From: Lysinibacillus sp. KCTC 33748
Lineage (GTDB): Bacteria; Bacillota; Bacilli; Bacillales_A; Planococcaceae
NCBI RefSeq assembly: GCF_002237755.1
Contig: NZ_MWSJ01000002.1
Span: 1 to 64,000, forward strand
DNA length: 64,000 nt
Reading direction: 5' to 3'
Made by a program: the position numbers and the translations under genes. Below are positions 52,138-62,235 of the stretch, piece by piece. The first letter of the stretch is position 1; each line of letters starts with the position of its first letter. The notes under the pieces are model-generated. The model searched no databases. It saw only the letters and a program-made list of their open reading frames with translations, and was not told the origin of the DNA.

Positions 52138-53054
52138 CTGTTAGCTATCATTCCAATCATGATAATGATCATTCCGATTAAAGATAATCCAATAGGCCAA
52201 GAACCGTTTAAAAAAAGGATTTCACCTAGAACAGTAAATATCATTGTTCCAGCTTGTGTTGCCTCTACTGCCCCTAACAAAGAAAGGTTATTTTTCGCTA
52301 AGTCCGTAGCGAAGAAAAATGTCATTGTGGCGATAACACCCGAACATAAAGCTAATAAGAATCCTTGCATGATTTGCCCAGATGTTGGTATGCCAGTTGT
52401 AGTCCAACCATAAATCGCTAGTATAATACTAATAGGAAGGCTACCTATTGCCATGCCTAACACGCGTTGAAATGTATCTAAGCGACCCGCAACGACTTCC
52501 ATCATTTTTCGATTACCGAAAGGGTATAAGAATGCAGCGATGACTACAGGGAGGAAGCCAGATAAAAATTGAGAAACAGTAATATCCCCAGCTTCTGTTA
52601 ATTGCATACAAATGACACCTGACAAAATAAATAAAGAAACGAGTAAGCTTCGCATAGGGATTTTACCGCGAACTTGTTTAACCCCAGACTTCGTCTCCAA
52701 TGTAATAAAAAATAACGGAGATAATAACAAACCAGCTAAAATAGTTATTTGCCATGTACCTGCTACGAGCCATGCAGGACTAAACACAGCAGCATAGCTT
52801 AATAATGAATAAAATCCAACCCCTGCTATTGTGCCATAGCCAATCCAGGCCAAAGGATGTTTACGCATTTCTACCCATAGTGGACGAAGGTTTTTGCGAA
52901 ATAGGACGATAAAGAATAAAATGGGTAAAGCGAATAAAAATCGGAAGGAAGCAGTCCAAGCCCAGCTTGTTCCTGATACGTTCATAACTCGATTTATAAT
53001 AAATGTAGCTGAAAAAAACGCAGAAGATAAAATACCTAATAAGATAGCACGCAT
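52113..53054 (-). CDS. DMT-superfamily multidrug/metabolite exporter
   Basis: 313 residues with about ten helices. FSATFIINRVMNVSGTSWAW near the start and SLLGAVEATQAGTMIFTVLG in the second half fit the DMT transporter group related to EmrE. GAAAGGAGCGAACGAA before the ATG. The last codons (NYASA-stop) lie inside the terminal hairpin of repeat copy 3. Divergent from an XRE-cupin regulator that probably represses it; the substrate is unknown. Confidence 0.83.
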   Translation of the reverse strand: MRAILLGILSSAFFSATFIINRVMNVSGTSWAWTASFRFLFALPILFFIVLFRKNLRPLWVEMRKHPLAWIGYGTIAGVGFYSLLSYAAVFSPAWLVAGTWQITILAGLLLSPLFFITLETKSGVKQVRGKIPMRSLLVSLFILSGVICMQLTEAGDITVSQFLSGFLPVVIAAFLYPFGNRKMMEVVAGRLDTFQRVLGMAIGSLPISIILAIYGWTTTGIPTSGQIMQGFLLALCSGVIATMTFFFATDLAKNNLSLLGAVEATQAGTMIFTVLGEILFLNGSWPIGLSLIGMIIIMIGMIANSIINYASA

Positions 53055-53076
53055 TTCGTTCGCTCCTTTCTAAATA

Positions 53077-53121
53077 TATATTATAATATAATTATTTAGA
53101 TGGAAAGTAAATTATAATATA
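53077..53121. promoter_or_regulatory. Inverted repeat between DMT exporter and XRE-cupin gene
   Basis: TATATTATAAT (53077-53087) and ATTATAATATA (53111-53121) are perfect 11-bp arms 23 bp apart, lying over both divergent promoters. Candidate operator for the regulator. Confidence 0.55.
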
Positions 53122-53138
53122 CCGAAAGTGGGGTTTGT

Positions 53139-53711
53139 ATGAAAGAACAAGAGGATATGCAAACAAAAGAAGTAATTTTGCAAGTTGGTCAACTGTTACG
53201 ACAAATAAGGAATGAACAGAAATTAAGTTTAGAAGAGTTAGCGAAAAAAACGGGTGTTAGTAAATTAACATTAGGAAAAATTGAGAGAGGAGAAACGAAT
53301 CCTACATTAGGCGTCATTTGGAAGATTACAAAAGGATTATCTATTCCGTTATCACGGCTTATGGTTATAGAAGATATAGTAAATGTCGCACGCTGCGGAG
53401 AAGGATTTATTATAGAAGAAAATCAAATGTGGCGATTAGAGACTATATTTCGTTACAAAAAAGAAACAGGATTGGAAATGCATCGTGCTTGTTTGCAACC
53501 GAATAGCAAATATGAGGCAGAACCTCATCATGAAGGAGCTATCGAATATGTAACAGTAATGAAAGGGGAAATTTCCATTCAAGTTGGACAAGAAATATAT
53601 GTATTAAACGAGTTTGATTCGATTCAATTTGAAGCAAATAGAAAGCATAGCTATGAAAACACAGGAGATGAAGTTGCAGTTCTCCATTTAACCATGAAAT
53701 ATTTATCTTAA
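53139..53711 (+). CDS. XRE-cupin transcriptional regulator
   Basis: 190 residues. The HTH at about 20-75 (LSLEELAKKTGVSKLTLGKI) is followed by a cupin sensor domain at about 115-188 (HHEGAIEYVTVMKGEISIQV). Such proteins sense small metabolites and control adjacent transporters or amino-acid genes. Divergent from the DMT exporter with an inverted repeat between. Confidence 0.88.
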   Translation: MKEQEDMQTKEVILQVGQLLRQIRNEQKLSLEELAKKTGVSKLTLGKIERGETNPTLGVIWKITKGLSIPLSRLMVIEDIVNVARCGEGFIIEENQMWRLETIFRYKKETGLEMHRACLQPNSKYEAEPHHEGAIEYVTVMKGEISIQVGQEIYVLNEFDSIQFEANRKHSYENTGDEVAVLHLTMKYLS

Positions 53712-53776
53712 AAGCTGGAAGAGGTAGAATCCATAATCGTAGTTGATGGTAGTAAACTATATAATATTTCAATAAA

Positions 53777-53812
53777 CAAAATCCCGAATATTGAACGTTA
53801 TTCGGGATTTTG
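53777..53812. terminator. Bidirectional terminator
   Basis: CAAAATCCCGAA and TTCGGGATTTTG perfect arms between convergent genes. Confidence 0.85.
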
Positions 53813-53858
53813 CTTTTCTTATTATATGTCTTTCATTTTCCAAAAGCTGCATTCATCA

Positions 53859-55520
53859 TTATAAAGTGAATTTTTTAAGCTCTACAGACAATGTATTTGT
53901 CATGTCTTGAAGTTCTGAAACCTTTTCACTAATTTTCTGGAAGGAGTGTAGCTGCTCTTGGGTAGAAGCAGATATTTCCTCTGTTCCTGCAGCAGTTTCT
54001 TCCGTAATAGCTGAAATGTTTTCAATAGCACTGTTCATTTGCTGGCTCATTGCACTTGTTTGTTCCATATCCTCGGTAAGATGCTGTAACTGATCATTAA
54101 TGTCTAGCACATGAGTTGCAATTGCTTCAAATGACTTCTCTGTATCCGTCATCGATTGTAATTGTTCTTTTGATAGCTGATGTCCCTGCTCTGCCGTAGA
54201 AAGAATGAGCGTAATGCCATCTTGTATATGTGTCACCATAGAAGAGATGAAAGCCGTTGCTTTTTCGGTTTCATGAGATAGTTTTTTGACTTCCTCTGCT
54301 ACAATTGCGAATCCTTTTCCGGCTTCTCCAGCACGTGCAGCTTCGATGGCAGCATTTAATGCTAAGAGATTTGTTTGATCAGCAATAGCATGGACTACAT
54401 TAGCGGCACCTTCAATTTCTGTTGTAAATTGAGAGAATTGAGTAACAGCCTCTTTGATGTTAATCGAAGTGGATGAAATATCCTTCGCAATAGAGGATTG
54501 CTTTTCTAGTGAACTACGACCATGTTGGACAGCAGTAAGTGCCTGGTTGCCGTTTATGGCTGATTGTTCACTTGTCTGCTGAACAGTAGTAAATTGATCA
54601 GCCATCGTATTCATAAGGACAGCCGTTGATTGGATATCTTCTGATATCGTTAGGCTTCCTTTTGCCAATTCGTCTGTTGATACAGCAATTTGTTGATTGC
54701 CCTCGTTAACGGTTTCAATATAGCTTGTGACATCCTTTGTGAAGAGACCAACATTTTTTCCTACATGATCAATGGATTGTACGGTGTTTTTTAAGTTAAC
54801 AATCATTGTGGAAAAGTTCTCAGTTAATTGATCAACTTCATTTCGACTGCCTTTTTTAAAGGATAGGGAAGAGGTGTCAATGGTCAAATTCCCTGCAGCC
54901 ACCGATTGTGCATAATCTACAATTCGGTTAATCGGATTTGTAATTTTTTTCGTTGCGACATACGAAAAAATGATAGTAGCAATAATTAGAAGGATACTAC
55001 CAATTATTGCTGTTGTAGTAATGAAAGATATTTTTTGCTTTGCCAAATCATTCGTTTCTTTATACCATTCATTTGTTTCTTTTTTTAGTAGATACATATC
55101 ATTCAAAATACCAGATATTCTTATTGCTTGTTTTTTTATTTCAGGACGATTGTGAGCAAGGAACCCTTCTTCTGAAGCCTTCGCTAACTCGTCATATTTA
55201 TTATCGATTTTTTTGATGATAGCCTTATGCTCAGCGACTTTTGAAATCGTTGAGAGTTTTTCTAAATTTACTTTCGTTTCTTTTAAAATGGAAAGAGCTT
55301 CATTTTTATTGGCCTCACTATCTAAATAGGTGTAATTATTTAGTGATTGGCTCGCTACAACTAAACTTTGCTCAAGTTCTTTCACTGCTAGTAATAGTTC
55401 TGTATCATCTTCTGCAGTTGTTTGTATATCAGATGTTTGAACGATAATAAAGCCAATCATAGCCATTGCGAGGACAATAGGTATAAGTATGTTCATAAAT
55501 AACTTTTTTCGAAGTGTCAC
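53859..55520 (-). CDS. Methyl-accepting chemotaxis protein coupled to a BMP lipoprotein
   Basis: 553-residue chemoreceptor: TM1 (about 9-27), extracellular helical ligand domain, TM2 ([20 protein letters not shown], about 165-190), HAMP and signalling domain with the tip [23 protein letters not shown] start. GTGA overlaps the stop of the upstream BMP-family lipoprotein gene, so translation is coupled. The obvious inference is that the binding protein presents its ligand, perhaps a nucleoside, to this receptor. Confidence 0.92.
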   Translation of the reverse strand: MTLRKKLFMNILIPIVLAMAMIGFIIVQTSDIQTTAEDDTELLLAVKELEQSLVVASQSLNNYTYLDSEANKNEALSILKETKVNLEKLSTISKVAEHKAIIKKIDNKYDELAKASEEGFLAHNRPEIKKQAIRISGILNDMYLLKKETNEWYKETNDLAKQKISFITTTAIIGSILLIIATIIFSYVATKKITNPINRIVDYAQSVAAGNLTIDTSSLSFKKGSRNEVDQLTENFSTMIVNLKNTVQSIDHVGKNVGLFTKDVTSYIETVNEGNQQIAVSTDELAKGSLTISEDIQSTAVLMNTMADQFTTVQQTSEQSAINGNQALTAVQHGRSSLEKQSSIAKDISSTSINIKEAVTQFSQFTTEIEGAANVVHAIADQTNLLALNAAIEAARAGEAGKGFAIVAEEVKKLSHETEKATAFISSMVTHIQDGITLILSTAEQGHQLSKEQLQSMTDTEKSFEAIATHVLDINDQLQHLTEDMEQTSAMSQQMNSAIENISAITEETAAGTEEISASTQEQLHSFQKISEKVSELQDMTNTLSVELKKFTL

Positions 55521-56506
55521 TGGCTGTTCCCCTTTTCTGCAGAAACTTTTATTTTACCCGAAACAATATCTTCTTTTGCTTTTTCAATAGCAGCCTGTTG
55601 CTCAGGTGTAAGTTTAATCACACGTATATCCGCTAGGCCCACTCCGTTATCAGATAAACCGAATGAAAACGATTTTTCAGAGATTTTCCCGTCCTCATCT
55701 AATGTTTTAGCCATTTTAAAAACAGCTTGGTCGACATTTTTTAGCATCGATGTTACGACCGTTTTTTCGGCTATGTAAAATTGGTCAGTATCAACTCCCG
55801 CTGCATATACGCCCATTTGTTCAGCTTTTTTTATGGCGCCAAAGCCTGTGAAGCCCGCTGCATGATAGATAAAATCTACGCCGTTCTTTATGTAACGTTC
55901 TGCGATTGCGGCACCTGCCTCGGTATCATCAAATGTGCCAGCATACTCACTAACAATTTCAATATTTGGATTAAAATATCGAGCTCCCTCAATAAAGCCG
56001 TTTTCAAAATGATGGATAACTGGAACACTTACACCACCAATAAATCCTATCTTTCCAGTTTTACTCGTCATTGCGGCAACCATTCCAAGTAAAAAGCTAC
56101 CTTCCTGCTCTTTAAAAGTGATTGAAGTGATATTTGCAACATCTGATTGACCATCAATAAGGATAAATTGCTGATCAGGATATTTTTTCGCAGTCTTTTC
56201 TAAAGCTTCCTGTACAGAGAATCCAAGACCGATAATGACGTTATACTTTTCAGCGACCAGTTCTTCTAGCCTCTGTTCGTAATTGCCATCAGGCGCTTCT
56301 TTATAATCGAACAAAATACCAAGCTCATCTCGTGCTTTCTCAAGCCCTTTAAAAGCTGAATCATTAAATGATTCGTCTCCAAGCCCTGCATCTGAGAGTA
56401 AGATCCCAATTTTATAGTCATCTAGCGCTTTTTCTGATGGAGTTGTTGAACAGCCTGCTACTAGTAACAAAACTATTAAACAAAAGCCAATCATTAATTT
56501 TTTCAA
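55517..56506 (-). CDS. BMP-family substrate-binding lipoprotein (Med/PnrA-like)
   Basis: 329 residues. TTG start because GGAGGTACTCATT precedes it. The signal peptide ends in LLVAGC (lipobox). BMP/PnrA features: [60 protein letters not shown] and [20 protein letters not shown]. Characterised relatives bind purine nucleosides and serve ABC importers. Here no ABC permease or ATPase follows; a chemoreceptor does. Confidence 0.88.
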   Translation of the reverse strand: MKKLMIGFCLIVLLLVAGCSTTPSEKALDDYKIGILLSDAGLGDESFNDSAFKGLEKARDELGILFDYKEAPDGNYEQRLEELVAEKYNVIIGLGFSVQEALEKTAKKYPDQQFILIDGQSDVANITSITFKEQEGSFLLGMVAAMTSKTGKIGFIGGVSVPVIHHFENGFIEGARYFNPNIEIVSEYAGTFDDTEAGAAIAERYIKNGVDFIYHAAGFTGFGAIKKAEQMGVYAAGVDTDQFYIAEKTVVTSMLKNVDQAVFKMAKTLDEDGKISEKSFSFGLSDNGVGLADIRVIKLTPEQQAAIEKAKEDIVSGKIKVSAEKGNSQ

Positions 56507-56788
56507 AATGAGTACCTCCAATTGTATGTATGATTTATATCGGCAAAAAGTTATTCTAAGTCAGATGTCAGACAATGGTTTTTTTATTTTACCATTAAAT
56601 ACTATCAGATTTTTTGTAATTTACTACAGGGATTTGGGTTTAAATCATTCTCGACATTTTCAATGCACTGAGTATTTAGTTCGCTTTTTGATGAATTTTC
56701 TCTATGAGTATAGTGAAAAAGGTAGGGGATGTTGCGAAATATTTATATATTTTGCAAAAATAACCCTTTTCTTTGTCAATCAAAATAG
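56507..56788. other. Promoter region of the BMP-chemoreceptor operon, no gene
   Basis: AT-rich, no credible frame. The promoter of the lipoprotein must lie here. Confidence 0.5.
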
Positions 56789-56817
56789 CCTCGCAAACAT
56801 TTAAAGTGTTTGCAAGG
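56789..56817 (-). terminator. Terminator of the PTS operon
   Basis: GCAAACA and TGTTTGC arms with flanking CC/GG pairs, 14 bases after the ulaA-like stop. Confidence 0.6.
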
Positions 56818-56830
56818 CCAATTGTTTCTA

Positions 56831-58099
56831 TTAAACTGCACCAAATAATTTTAATATATTTATAATTATGATTCCCACAATGCCAAAGTCTGAATCGCCA
56901 AATGTAGTGCCTTCGTAGCCGATATCACCCATAAAGATCAGTAGAATTGCAGGGATAAAGCTAATAATTAATCCATTGGCAAATGCTCCTGCCATAGACC
57001 CGACTCTACCACCAGTTGCATTACCGAATACTCCAGCAGCCGCACCTGTGAAGAAATGTGGTACAAGGCCAGGAACAATCACTTTTAGCCCTATGAGGGG
57101 GAGTATAAACATCGATACTAGGCCAGCTACAAAGCTAAACAGAAAGCCGATAATAACAGCATTTGGTGCGAACGGGAAAATCGTAGGGCAGTCTAATGCA
57201 GGCTTTGTGTTTGGCACAAGTTTATCTGCAATCCCTTTAAAAGCAGGAATTATTTCGGCAATTAGCATCCTTACGCCAGCCAAAATGATATAGACACCAG
57301 CGGCAAAGGTAATAGCTTGAATAATGGCAAAGACGATAAAGTTTGAACCGCCAGATAATTGCCCCTCAATATAGGTTTGACCTGCGAATAGGGCAACGAT
57401 AATGAAAAATAGACTCATAGTTAAGGAAACAGCGACAGATGTATCTCTTAAAAAACCTAGAGATTTTGGGACTTTTATATCTTCGGTAGATTTTGCTTTG
57501 TTTCCAAAGATCTTTCCAATTTTAGCAGATATATAATAACCAATGCTTCCAAAATGACCGACAGCAAAATCATCACTACCTGTTATTTGACGAACAGTTG
57601 GTTGTAAAATGGCAGGGAATATGACCATGCAAATACCAAGTAAAATAGAACCAACGATAATAAGAGGTGTGCCGCTCATACCGCCAACAGAAAGTGATGC
57701 TGCAATTAAACACGCCATAAATAATGTATGATGACCAGTTAAAAAAATATATTTTAAAGGCGTAAATCGCGCAAATAAAATGTTCATAATCATACCGAAA
57801 ACCATGATCATGGCGGTAGCTGTTCCGAAATTAGTTTGTGCGGCTGCTACAATCGCTTCATTATTGGGGATGACCCCTTGGACATTAAATGCATGATCAA
57901 ACATATGACTAAAGTGATTTAAAGAACCAATTAAAACGGTAGCTCCCGCACCAAGAATTACAAAGCCCATAATCGTTTTTAACGTACCAGAAAGAACGGT
58001 TGAAGCTGACTTTTTTTGGATTAATAAACCGACAAAAGCGAATAGGCCGACTAATATAGCTGGTGTTCCCAAAATGTCATTCATCATAACATCTAACAT
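56831..58099 (-). CDS. ulaA: PTS ascorbate-type transporter, membrane subunit EIIC
   Basis: 422-residue permease of the SgaT/UlaA family. Family stretches: LSGTLKTIMGFVILGAGATV, FLTGHHTLFMACLIAASLSV and HFFTGAAAGVFGNATGGRVG. It brings in the sugar acid while EIIB phosphorylates it. Last gene of an EIIA-EIIB-EIIC operon. No ulaD/E/F-type catabolic genes are next to it, so ascorbate as substrate is only a family-level assignment. Confidence 0.88.
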   Translation of the reverse strand: MLDVMMNDILGTPAILVGLFAFVGLLIQKKSASTVLSGTLKTIMGFVILGAGATVLIGSLNHFSHMFDHAFNVQGVIPNNEAIVAAAQTNFGTATAMIMVFGMIMNILFARFTPLKYIFLTGHHTLFMACLIAASLSVGGMSGTPLIIVGSILLGICMVIFPAILQPTVRQITGSDDFAVGHFGSIGYYISAKIGKIFGNKAKSTEDIKVPKSLGFLRDTSVAVSLTMSLFFIIVALFAGQTYIEGQLSGGSNFIVFAIIQAITFAAGVYIILAGVRMLIAEIIPAFKGIADKLVPNTKPALDCPTIFPFAPNAVIIGFLFSFVAGLVSMFILPLIGLKVIVPGLVPHFFTGAAAGVFGNATGGRVGSMAGAFANGLIISFIPAILLIFMGDIGYEGTTFGDSDFGIVGIIIINILKLFGAV

Positions 58100-58154
58100 A
58101 TTAACACCTCATCCTATCCAATTTTTCATTCGTTTTTTCAAAAAATTTAATCCC

Positions 58155-58418
58155 TCATAACAACGGTTTCAGCTTTACTTTAATTTCTGAAATACTCATC
58201 ATATTAACAATACTAACGATGTGACCTCTCTCTTCGGGCAATTGATTGACAATATCTTCTGCACCAATATAAATATCCGCTTTCTCGGCCTTGGCAGATG
58301 CTAAATCTGTATGAGTTACTTCTGCAACTTTTCCAAGCTCGGTTAATGCTTTTTTTACATTCAGCTCCATAATAAAGCTACTGCCTAAGCCATTCCCGCA
58401 CACTACTAAAATTTTCAT
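58155..58418 (-). CDS. ulaB: PTS ascorbate-type EIIB
   Basis: 88-codon phosphocarrier. The phospho-Cys lies in ILVVCGNGLGSSFIMEL near the N-terminus. ATG is placed one codon after the in-frame TTG. Its start overlaps the EIIA stop by one base (TGATG). Accepts phosphate from EIIA and passes it to the incoming substrate. Confidence 0.9.
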   Translation of the reverse strand: MKILVVCGNGLGSSFIMELNVKKALTELGKVAEVTHTDLASAKAEKADIYIGAEDIVNQLPEERGHIVSIVNMMSISEIKVKLKPLL

Positions 58419-58873
58419 CAAGATGACTCCTTTGCCACAATTTGTTGAATTTCTTTAATAATCTCTTCTTTATACTGGCAGGCTATGATGCTTTCGATTT
58501 GTTTTGGTTCTCGCAAAATCTTTGTTAAGTCAACTAATGCTTGTAGATGTGAAGCATGACCGGTCGCAGCTAAGACAATAATTAAGAAAACAGGTTTTTT
58601 TGGTCCAAACAAGACAGGTTTTTGTAAGCTTAATAGGCTCATGGCTAGCGCGTTAACTCCTTCCGTGGGCCGTGCATGTGGAATCGCTACTTTTGGTGTA
58701 ATGACTACATAAGGACCGTGTTTTTCAATGGAATGAATCATTGCCTCAATATAGCGTGCTTCGATTTTATTCTGCTTTAATAGTGGACTAGCAGCTAAAT
58801 GAATAGCTTCCTGCCAAGTATTTACAAAATTTGCGAGTTGTATAGTATCTTTTGTCAGTAACTCAGTTAGCAA
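58418..58873 (-). CDS. ulaC: PTS EIIA, mannitol/fructose/ascorbate type
   Basis: 151 residues from a TTG start (LLTELLTKDTIQL) set by AAGGGAGGG; the frame is open 46 codons further upstream but that part looks non-coding. The active-site His is in VAIPHARPTEGVN. No PRD or BglG-type regulator domain is fused, so control of the operon is not visible. Confidence 0.87.
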   Translation of the reverse strand: MLTELLTKDTIQLANFVNTWQEAIHLAASPLLKQNKIEARYIEAMIHSIEKHGPYVVITPKVAIPHARPTEGVNALAMSLLSLQKPVLFGPKKPVFLIIVLAATGHASHLQALVDLTKILREPKQIESIIACQYKEEIIKEIQQIVAKESS

Positions 58874-59250
58874 GTACAACCCTCCCTTCATAGGGATAAA
58901 TAATCCCCATTCCATGTTATTATTGTTGATTACGGAATTATTCATAAGAGGATATATTTTTATTTGGCAAAATAATAAATTGTAATTTTTTACGTCAATA
59001 TAAGTGAGCATCTACTAGTTATTTACATGATGATCATCGTGAGATTTGTAAAAAAATATAGTCTTAAAAAATTTGCGACATTTTGTGATTAAGGAACAAG
59101 CTATGAAGTTATAGCATTTGCATGACTTATCAAAGAAGTGAAGCAAAATATTTCTTGTTGGTGTGAATTATAATAGAAGGTAAATAAAAACAAAGAAAAT
59201 TTTGTTCTAACTTTTTCAATTTAGCTTACACTTACTATAGGACGAACTTA
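58874..59250. other. Divergent intergenic region, no gene seen
   Basis: AT-rich; promoters for the PTS operon and the M48 protease should lie here. I recognised no operator. Confidence 0.5.
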
Positions 59251-60600
59251 GTGTTGAACAAGGGAGGAAATGACATAGCGAAAAAAATGGGAATTGTCGC
59301 GCTACTTATATTCGGTGTTTATGTGCTGTGTATGTATTGGTATATATTCCATAGCGGTGGTGGTACTATACCACGAGCGATGCAGGGGACAGCCGCAGAT
59401 CCGGTGATGTTTATGTCTGAAAAAGAATTATATTTAAGTGGTGAATATTCGAAAATACGGAACTTCCTATTCTTTGTTGCTACACCTTTGGAATGGTTAG
59501 TCTTTTTCATGATATTAATAATGGGCGTATCACGTTATTTTGAAAAGGTAGCGACGTCACAAACAAAATGGAAGCTGTTACAAAATGCAAGCTACCTATT
59601 CTTATTATCATTTTTACTATATGTTGTACTATTCCCACTAAATTATTATCGTTACAATTTAAGCAAAACTTATGGTATTAGTACACAAGCATTTCCCTCA
59701 TGGATGAGAGATAGTATTCTTGATTTTTGGGTTAACTTTGGCATGAGTTTAATTATCGTGTCTGTCCTTTACTGGCTTATCAAAAAAAGTGCCAAAAGAT
59801 GGTGGCTCTATGCATGGTTTCTAACGATTCCATTCACAATATTTGTAATGTTTATTCAACCTGTAGTTATTGATCCTTTATATAATGATTTTTATCCGCT
59901 CAAAAATAAAGAGCTAGAGGCGAAAATTTTGTCTATTGCTGAACAGGCAAATATACCAGCAGAGCATGTATATGAAGTCAATATGGCAGAAAAAACAAAT
60001 GCCTTAAATGCTTATGTAACGGGTATTGGCAGTAATTCGAGAATTGTGCTTTGGGATACAACGTTAAATCGTTTAACAGATAACGAAATATTATATATTA
60101 TGGCTCATGAAATGGGACACTACGTTGAAAAGCATATTTATTTTGGTATTGCGGGATATCTTTTGCTGACATTGCTAGGGTTATGGCTATCAGCGAAATG
60201 TTTAAGGTGGTTGATTGGACGTTACGGACAGGTATTAAAAATTAAAAAAATCGGTGATATAAGCTCCTATCCATTGTTTTTACTCATAACATCCGTTTTA
60301 TTATTTGCTTCAAGCCCTCTGTCGAATTATATTTCGAGGTATCAGGAAACGAGAGCTGATCAATATGCGATTGCATTAACGGGTGATCGAGAGTCCGCAG
60401 TTACTGCATTCCAAAAGCTAACGATATCTGGTTTAAGTGAAGTAAATCCACAGTTACTCGTAAAGTGGTTCCGTTATACACATCCACCAATGCTTGAACG
60501 TATTTCTAAGGTAGCAGAGAGTGTAGAAGAGAATAAAGAGGAGCCTTTAAAAGAAGTGCCGATAAAAGAGGAGCAGAAAAAAGAATATCAGAAGAAATAA
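59251..60600 (+). CDS. M48-family membrane metalloprotease (Ste24/CAAX-type)
   Basis: 449 residues, several membrane helices. The zinc motif is MAHEMGHYVEKH (about 287-298), with the third ligand Glu in YQETRADQYAIALTGD. The C-terminal tail is Glu/Lys-rich. The N-terminal extension of Ste24 is present. In bacteria such enzymes act in membrane-protein quality control. The start is uncertain: GTG at 59251 has AGGA upstream, while the strong GGGAGG at 59263 has no good start at the right distance. Confidence 0.85.
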   Translation: MLNKGGNDIAKKMGIVALLIFGVYVLCMYWYIFHSGGGTIPRAMQGTAADPVMFMSEKELYLSGEYSKIRNFLFFVATPLEWLVFFMILIMGVSRYFEKVATSQTKWKLLQNASYLFLLSFLLYVVLFPLNYYRYNLSKTYGISTQAFPSWMRDSILDFWVNFGMSLIIVSVLYWLIKKSAKRWWLYAWFLTIPFTIFVMFIQPVVIDPLYNDFYPLKNKELEAKILSIAEQANIPAEHVYEVNMAEKTNALNAYVTGIGSNSRIVLWDTTLNRLTDNEILYIMAHEMGHYVEKHIYFGIAGYLLLTLLGLWLSAKCLRWLIGRYGQVLKIKKIGDISSYPLFLLITSVLLFASSPLSNYISRYQETRADQYAIALTGDRESAVTAFQKLTISGLSEVNPQLLVKWFRYTHPPMLERISKVAESVEENKEEPLKEVPIKEEQKKEYQKK

Positions 60601-60695
60601 ATGTCGATTTTTTAATTGCAATACTCCAGGTTTTTTGAACGAATAAGTTGGGTATTCTAAGATTAAAACTGTTCGTTAATGATAGGGGAATTGTT

Positions 60696-61511
60696 ATGCG
60701 TAATATTGTCGTTATTACACTTTCATCGATATTAGTCGCCTTTGCCTATAACTTTTTGTTAATCCCACATGAGATTTTAAGTGGGGGATTAAGCGGGATT
60801 GCTATCATGCTTGGTATTATTACGCCTTTAAATACAGGGGTAATAAATTTACTATTGAACTTGCCTTTACTTATTTTAGGGGTCTTAAAGCTGGGAAAAC
60901 AATTCATAGGATATACCATTCTTTCAGTAGTTGTTTTGTCAGCAAGTTTGTATATTATTCCAATCCATAAAGCTACCCAAGACCCAATTCTCGCCTCATT
61001 ATTCGGTGGTGTTATTGTGGGCTTAGGGATGGGCATGATTTATCGTGCGGCAGGTTCCTCGGGAGGTTTTGATATTATAGCGATGCTGCTAAGTCGCAAA
61101 CGGGATTTTCCACTAGGTACATTAATCTCTGCGATGAACGGTATCGTTGTAGCTATCTCCGGATTCGTTTTTAGCTGGGATGCGGCATTACTGACGCTCG
61201 TATCGATTTATGCCACAGGGAAGGTTGTCGACACGATTCATACGAGTCATATTAAATTGACACTGATGATTATTACGAGCAAGGGTGAGGATGTCAAGCA
61301 GCAACTACTGGAAAAGCTTCATAGAGGTGTAACTATTATGGATGCGAAAGGTGCTTATTCAGGCGAAGGGCGAAAAGTTTTAATTACCGTCATTACGCGC
61401 TATCAGCTTGCTGAAGTAAAAGGGTTGATAAAAGAAGCAGATGCCAAATCCTTCGTCAATATATTGCAAACTACCGAGGTCATCGGCATGTTTGATAGGG
61501 GTATAAAGTAA
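60696..61511 (+). CDS. YitT-family membrane protein (DUF161 plus DUF2179)
   Basis: 271 residues. The N-terminal part has five or six helices (NFLLIPHEILSGGLSGIAIM, MIYRAAGSSGGFDIIAMLLS); the C-terminal 80 residues form the soluble DUF2179 domain (LHRGVTIMDAKGAYSGEGRK). ATG is set by AGGGGAATTGTT. Function of YitT proteins is not known. Confidence 0.92.
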   Translation: MRNIVVITLSSILVAFAYNFLLIPHEILSGGLSGIAIMLGIITPLNTGVINLLLNLPLLILGVLKLGKQFIGYTILSVVVLSASLYIIPIHKATQDPILASLFGGVIVGLGMGMIYRAAGSSGGFDIIAMLLSRKRDFPLGTLISAMNGIVVAISGFVFSWDAALLTLVSIYATGKVVDTIHTSHIKLTLMIITSKGEDVKQQLLEKLHRGVTIMDAKGAYSGEGRKVLITVITRYQLAEVKGLIKEADAKSFVNILQTTEVIGMFDRGIK

Positions 61512-61569
61512 AGGGTATTCTGGAAAATACGTTTATCTTACTAGAAGCAAATAAATATGTATTCCATCT

Positions 61570-61615
61570 ACACACGTTGTGAATTATAATTAATATAATC
61601 GAACGTGTGTTTTTA
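61570..61615 (+). terminator. Terminator of the YitT gene
   Basis: ACACACGTT and AACGTGTGT arms, T-run after. Confidence 0.7.
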
Positions 61616-61642
61616 TATTTTTAAAGGGAGTGGGGTTAAATC

Positions 61643-62011
61643 ATGAACAAAGAAACAATTCACGCATATTGCTTAAAGCTTCACGGAACAACGTATGATT
61701 ACAAAGAAGAATGGCAGGCGGATCGCTATCATATTGGGGGTAAAATGTATGGGATGATGGGCGGCGATGCTACTGGTAGACCGGTACTTACGTTGAAATG
61801 TGAACCGATTCGAGCTGAAGAGTTGAGAGAAGCCTATGAAGGTATTATTCCAGGCTACTATATGAATAAAACACATTGGAATTCAATTTATATGGATGTA
61901 GATGATGTACCTATGGATTTAGTTGAAAATTTAATCAAACATTCTTATGAGCTAGTTTTCGGAAAGTTAACAAAAAAAGCTCAACTGGAAATTCAGTTAT
62001 TGAAGAATTGA
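61643..62011 (+). CDS. MmcQ/YjbR-family protein
   Basis: 122 residues with the CyaY-like fold typical of the family: ACVTION-free, small, soluble. Diagnostic parts are GTTYDYKEEWQADRYHIGGK, CEPIRAEELREAYEGIIPGY and NKTHWNSIYMDVDDVPMDLV. Possibly DNA-binding in some members; role unknown. AAAGGGAGTGGGG precedes the ATG. Confidence 0.9.
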   Translation: MNKETIHAYCLKLHGTTYDYKEEWQADRYHIGGKMYGMMGGDATGRPVLTLKCEPIRAEELREAYEGIIPGYYMNKTHWNSIYMDVDDVPMDLVENLIKHSYELVFGKLTKKAQLEIQLLKN

Positions 62012-62160
62012 AGTGATAAATACCGGTGCGTCAAAGTAATGCCCTAGGCAAAGGAATGGGTGTAGAATCAGCGAAGAAATACTCCGATCCAGCCGATATT
62101 TACTCCACCGCCTAAAAGGAATAGGTGAATACCCGTGCGAACCAACACTATATATGAAAT
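62012..62160 (-). pseudogene. Possible remnant of a TM2-domain protein
   Basis: On the minus strand RTGIHLFLLGGGVNIGWIGV is reminiscent of the second half of TM2 domains (GxGxxYLFxLGGxGIGW). It is preceded and followed by frame breaks. Weak evidence. Confidence 0.25.
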
Positions 62161-62218
62161 AAAAAAAGAATCTGTAAGTTTCTCCAGCTTAACTGCGAAA
62201 GAAAGCAGATTCTTTTTT
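62161..62218. terminator. Bidirectional terminator
   Basis: AAAAAAGAATCTG and CAGATTCTTTTTT arms with a partly paired interior, between convergent genes. Confidence 0.75.
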
Positions 62219-62235
62219 GTAGCTTCCATGCATAC

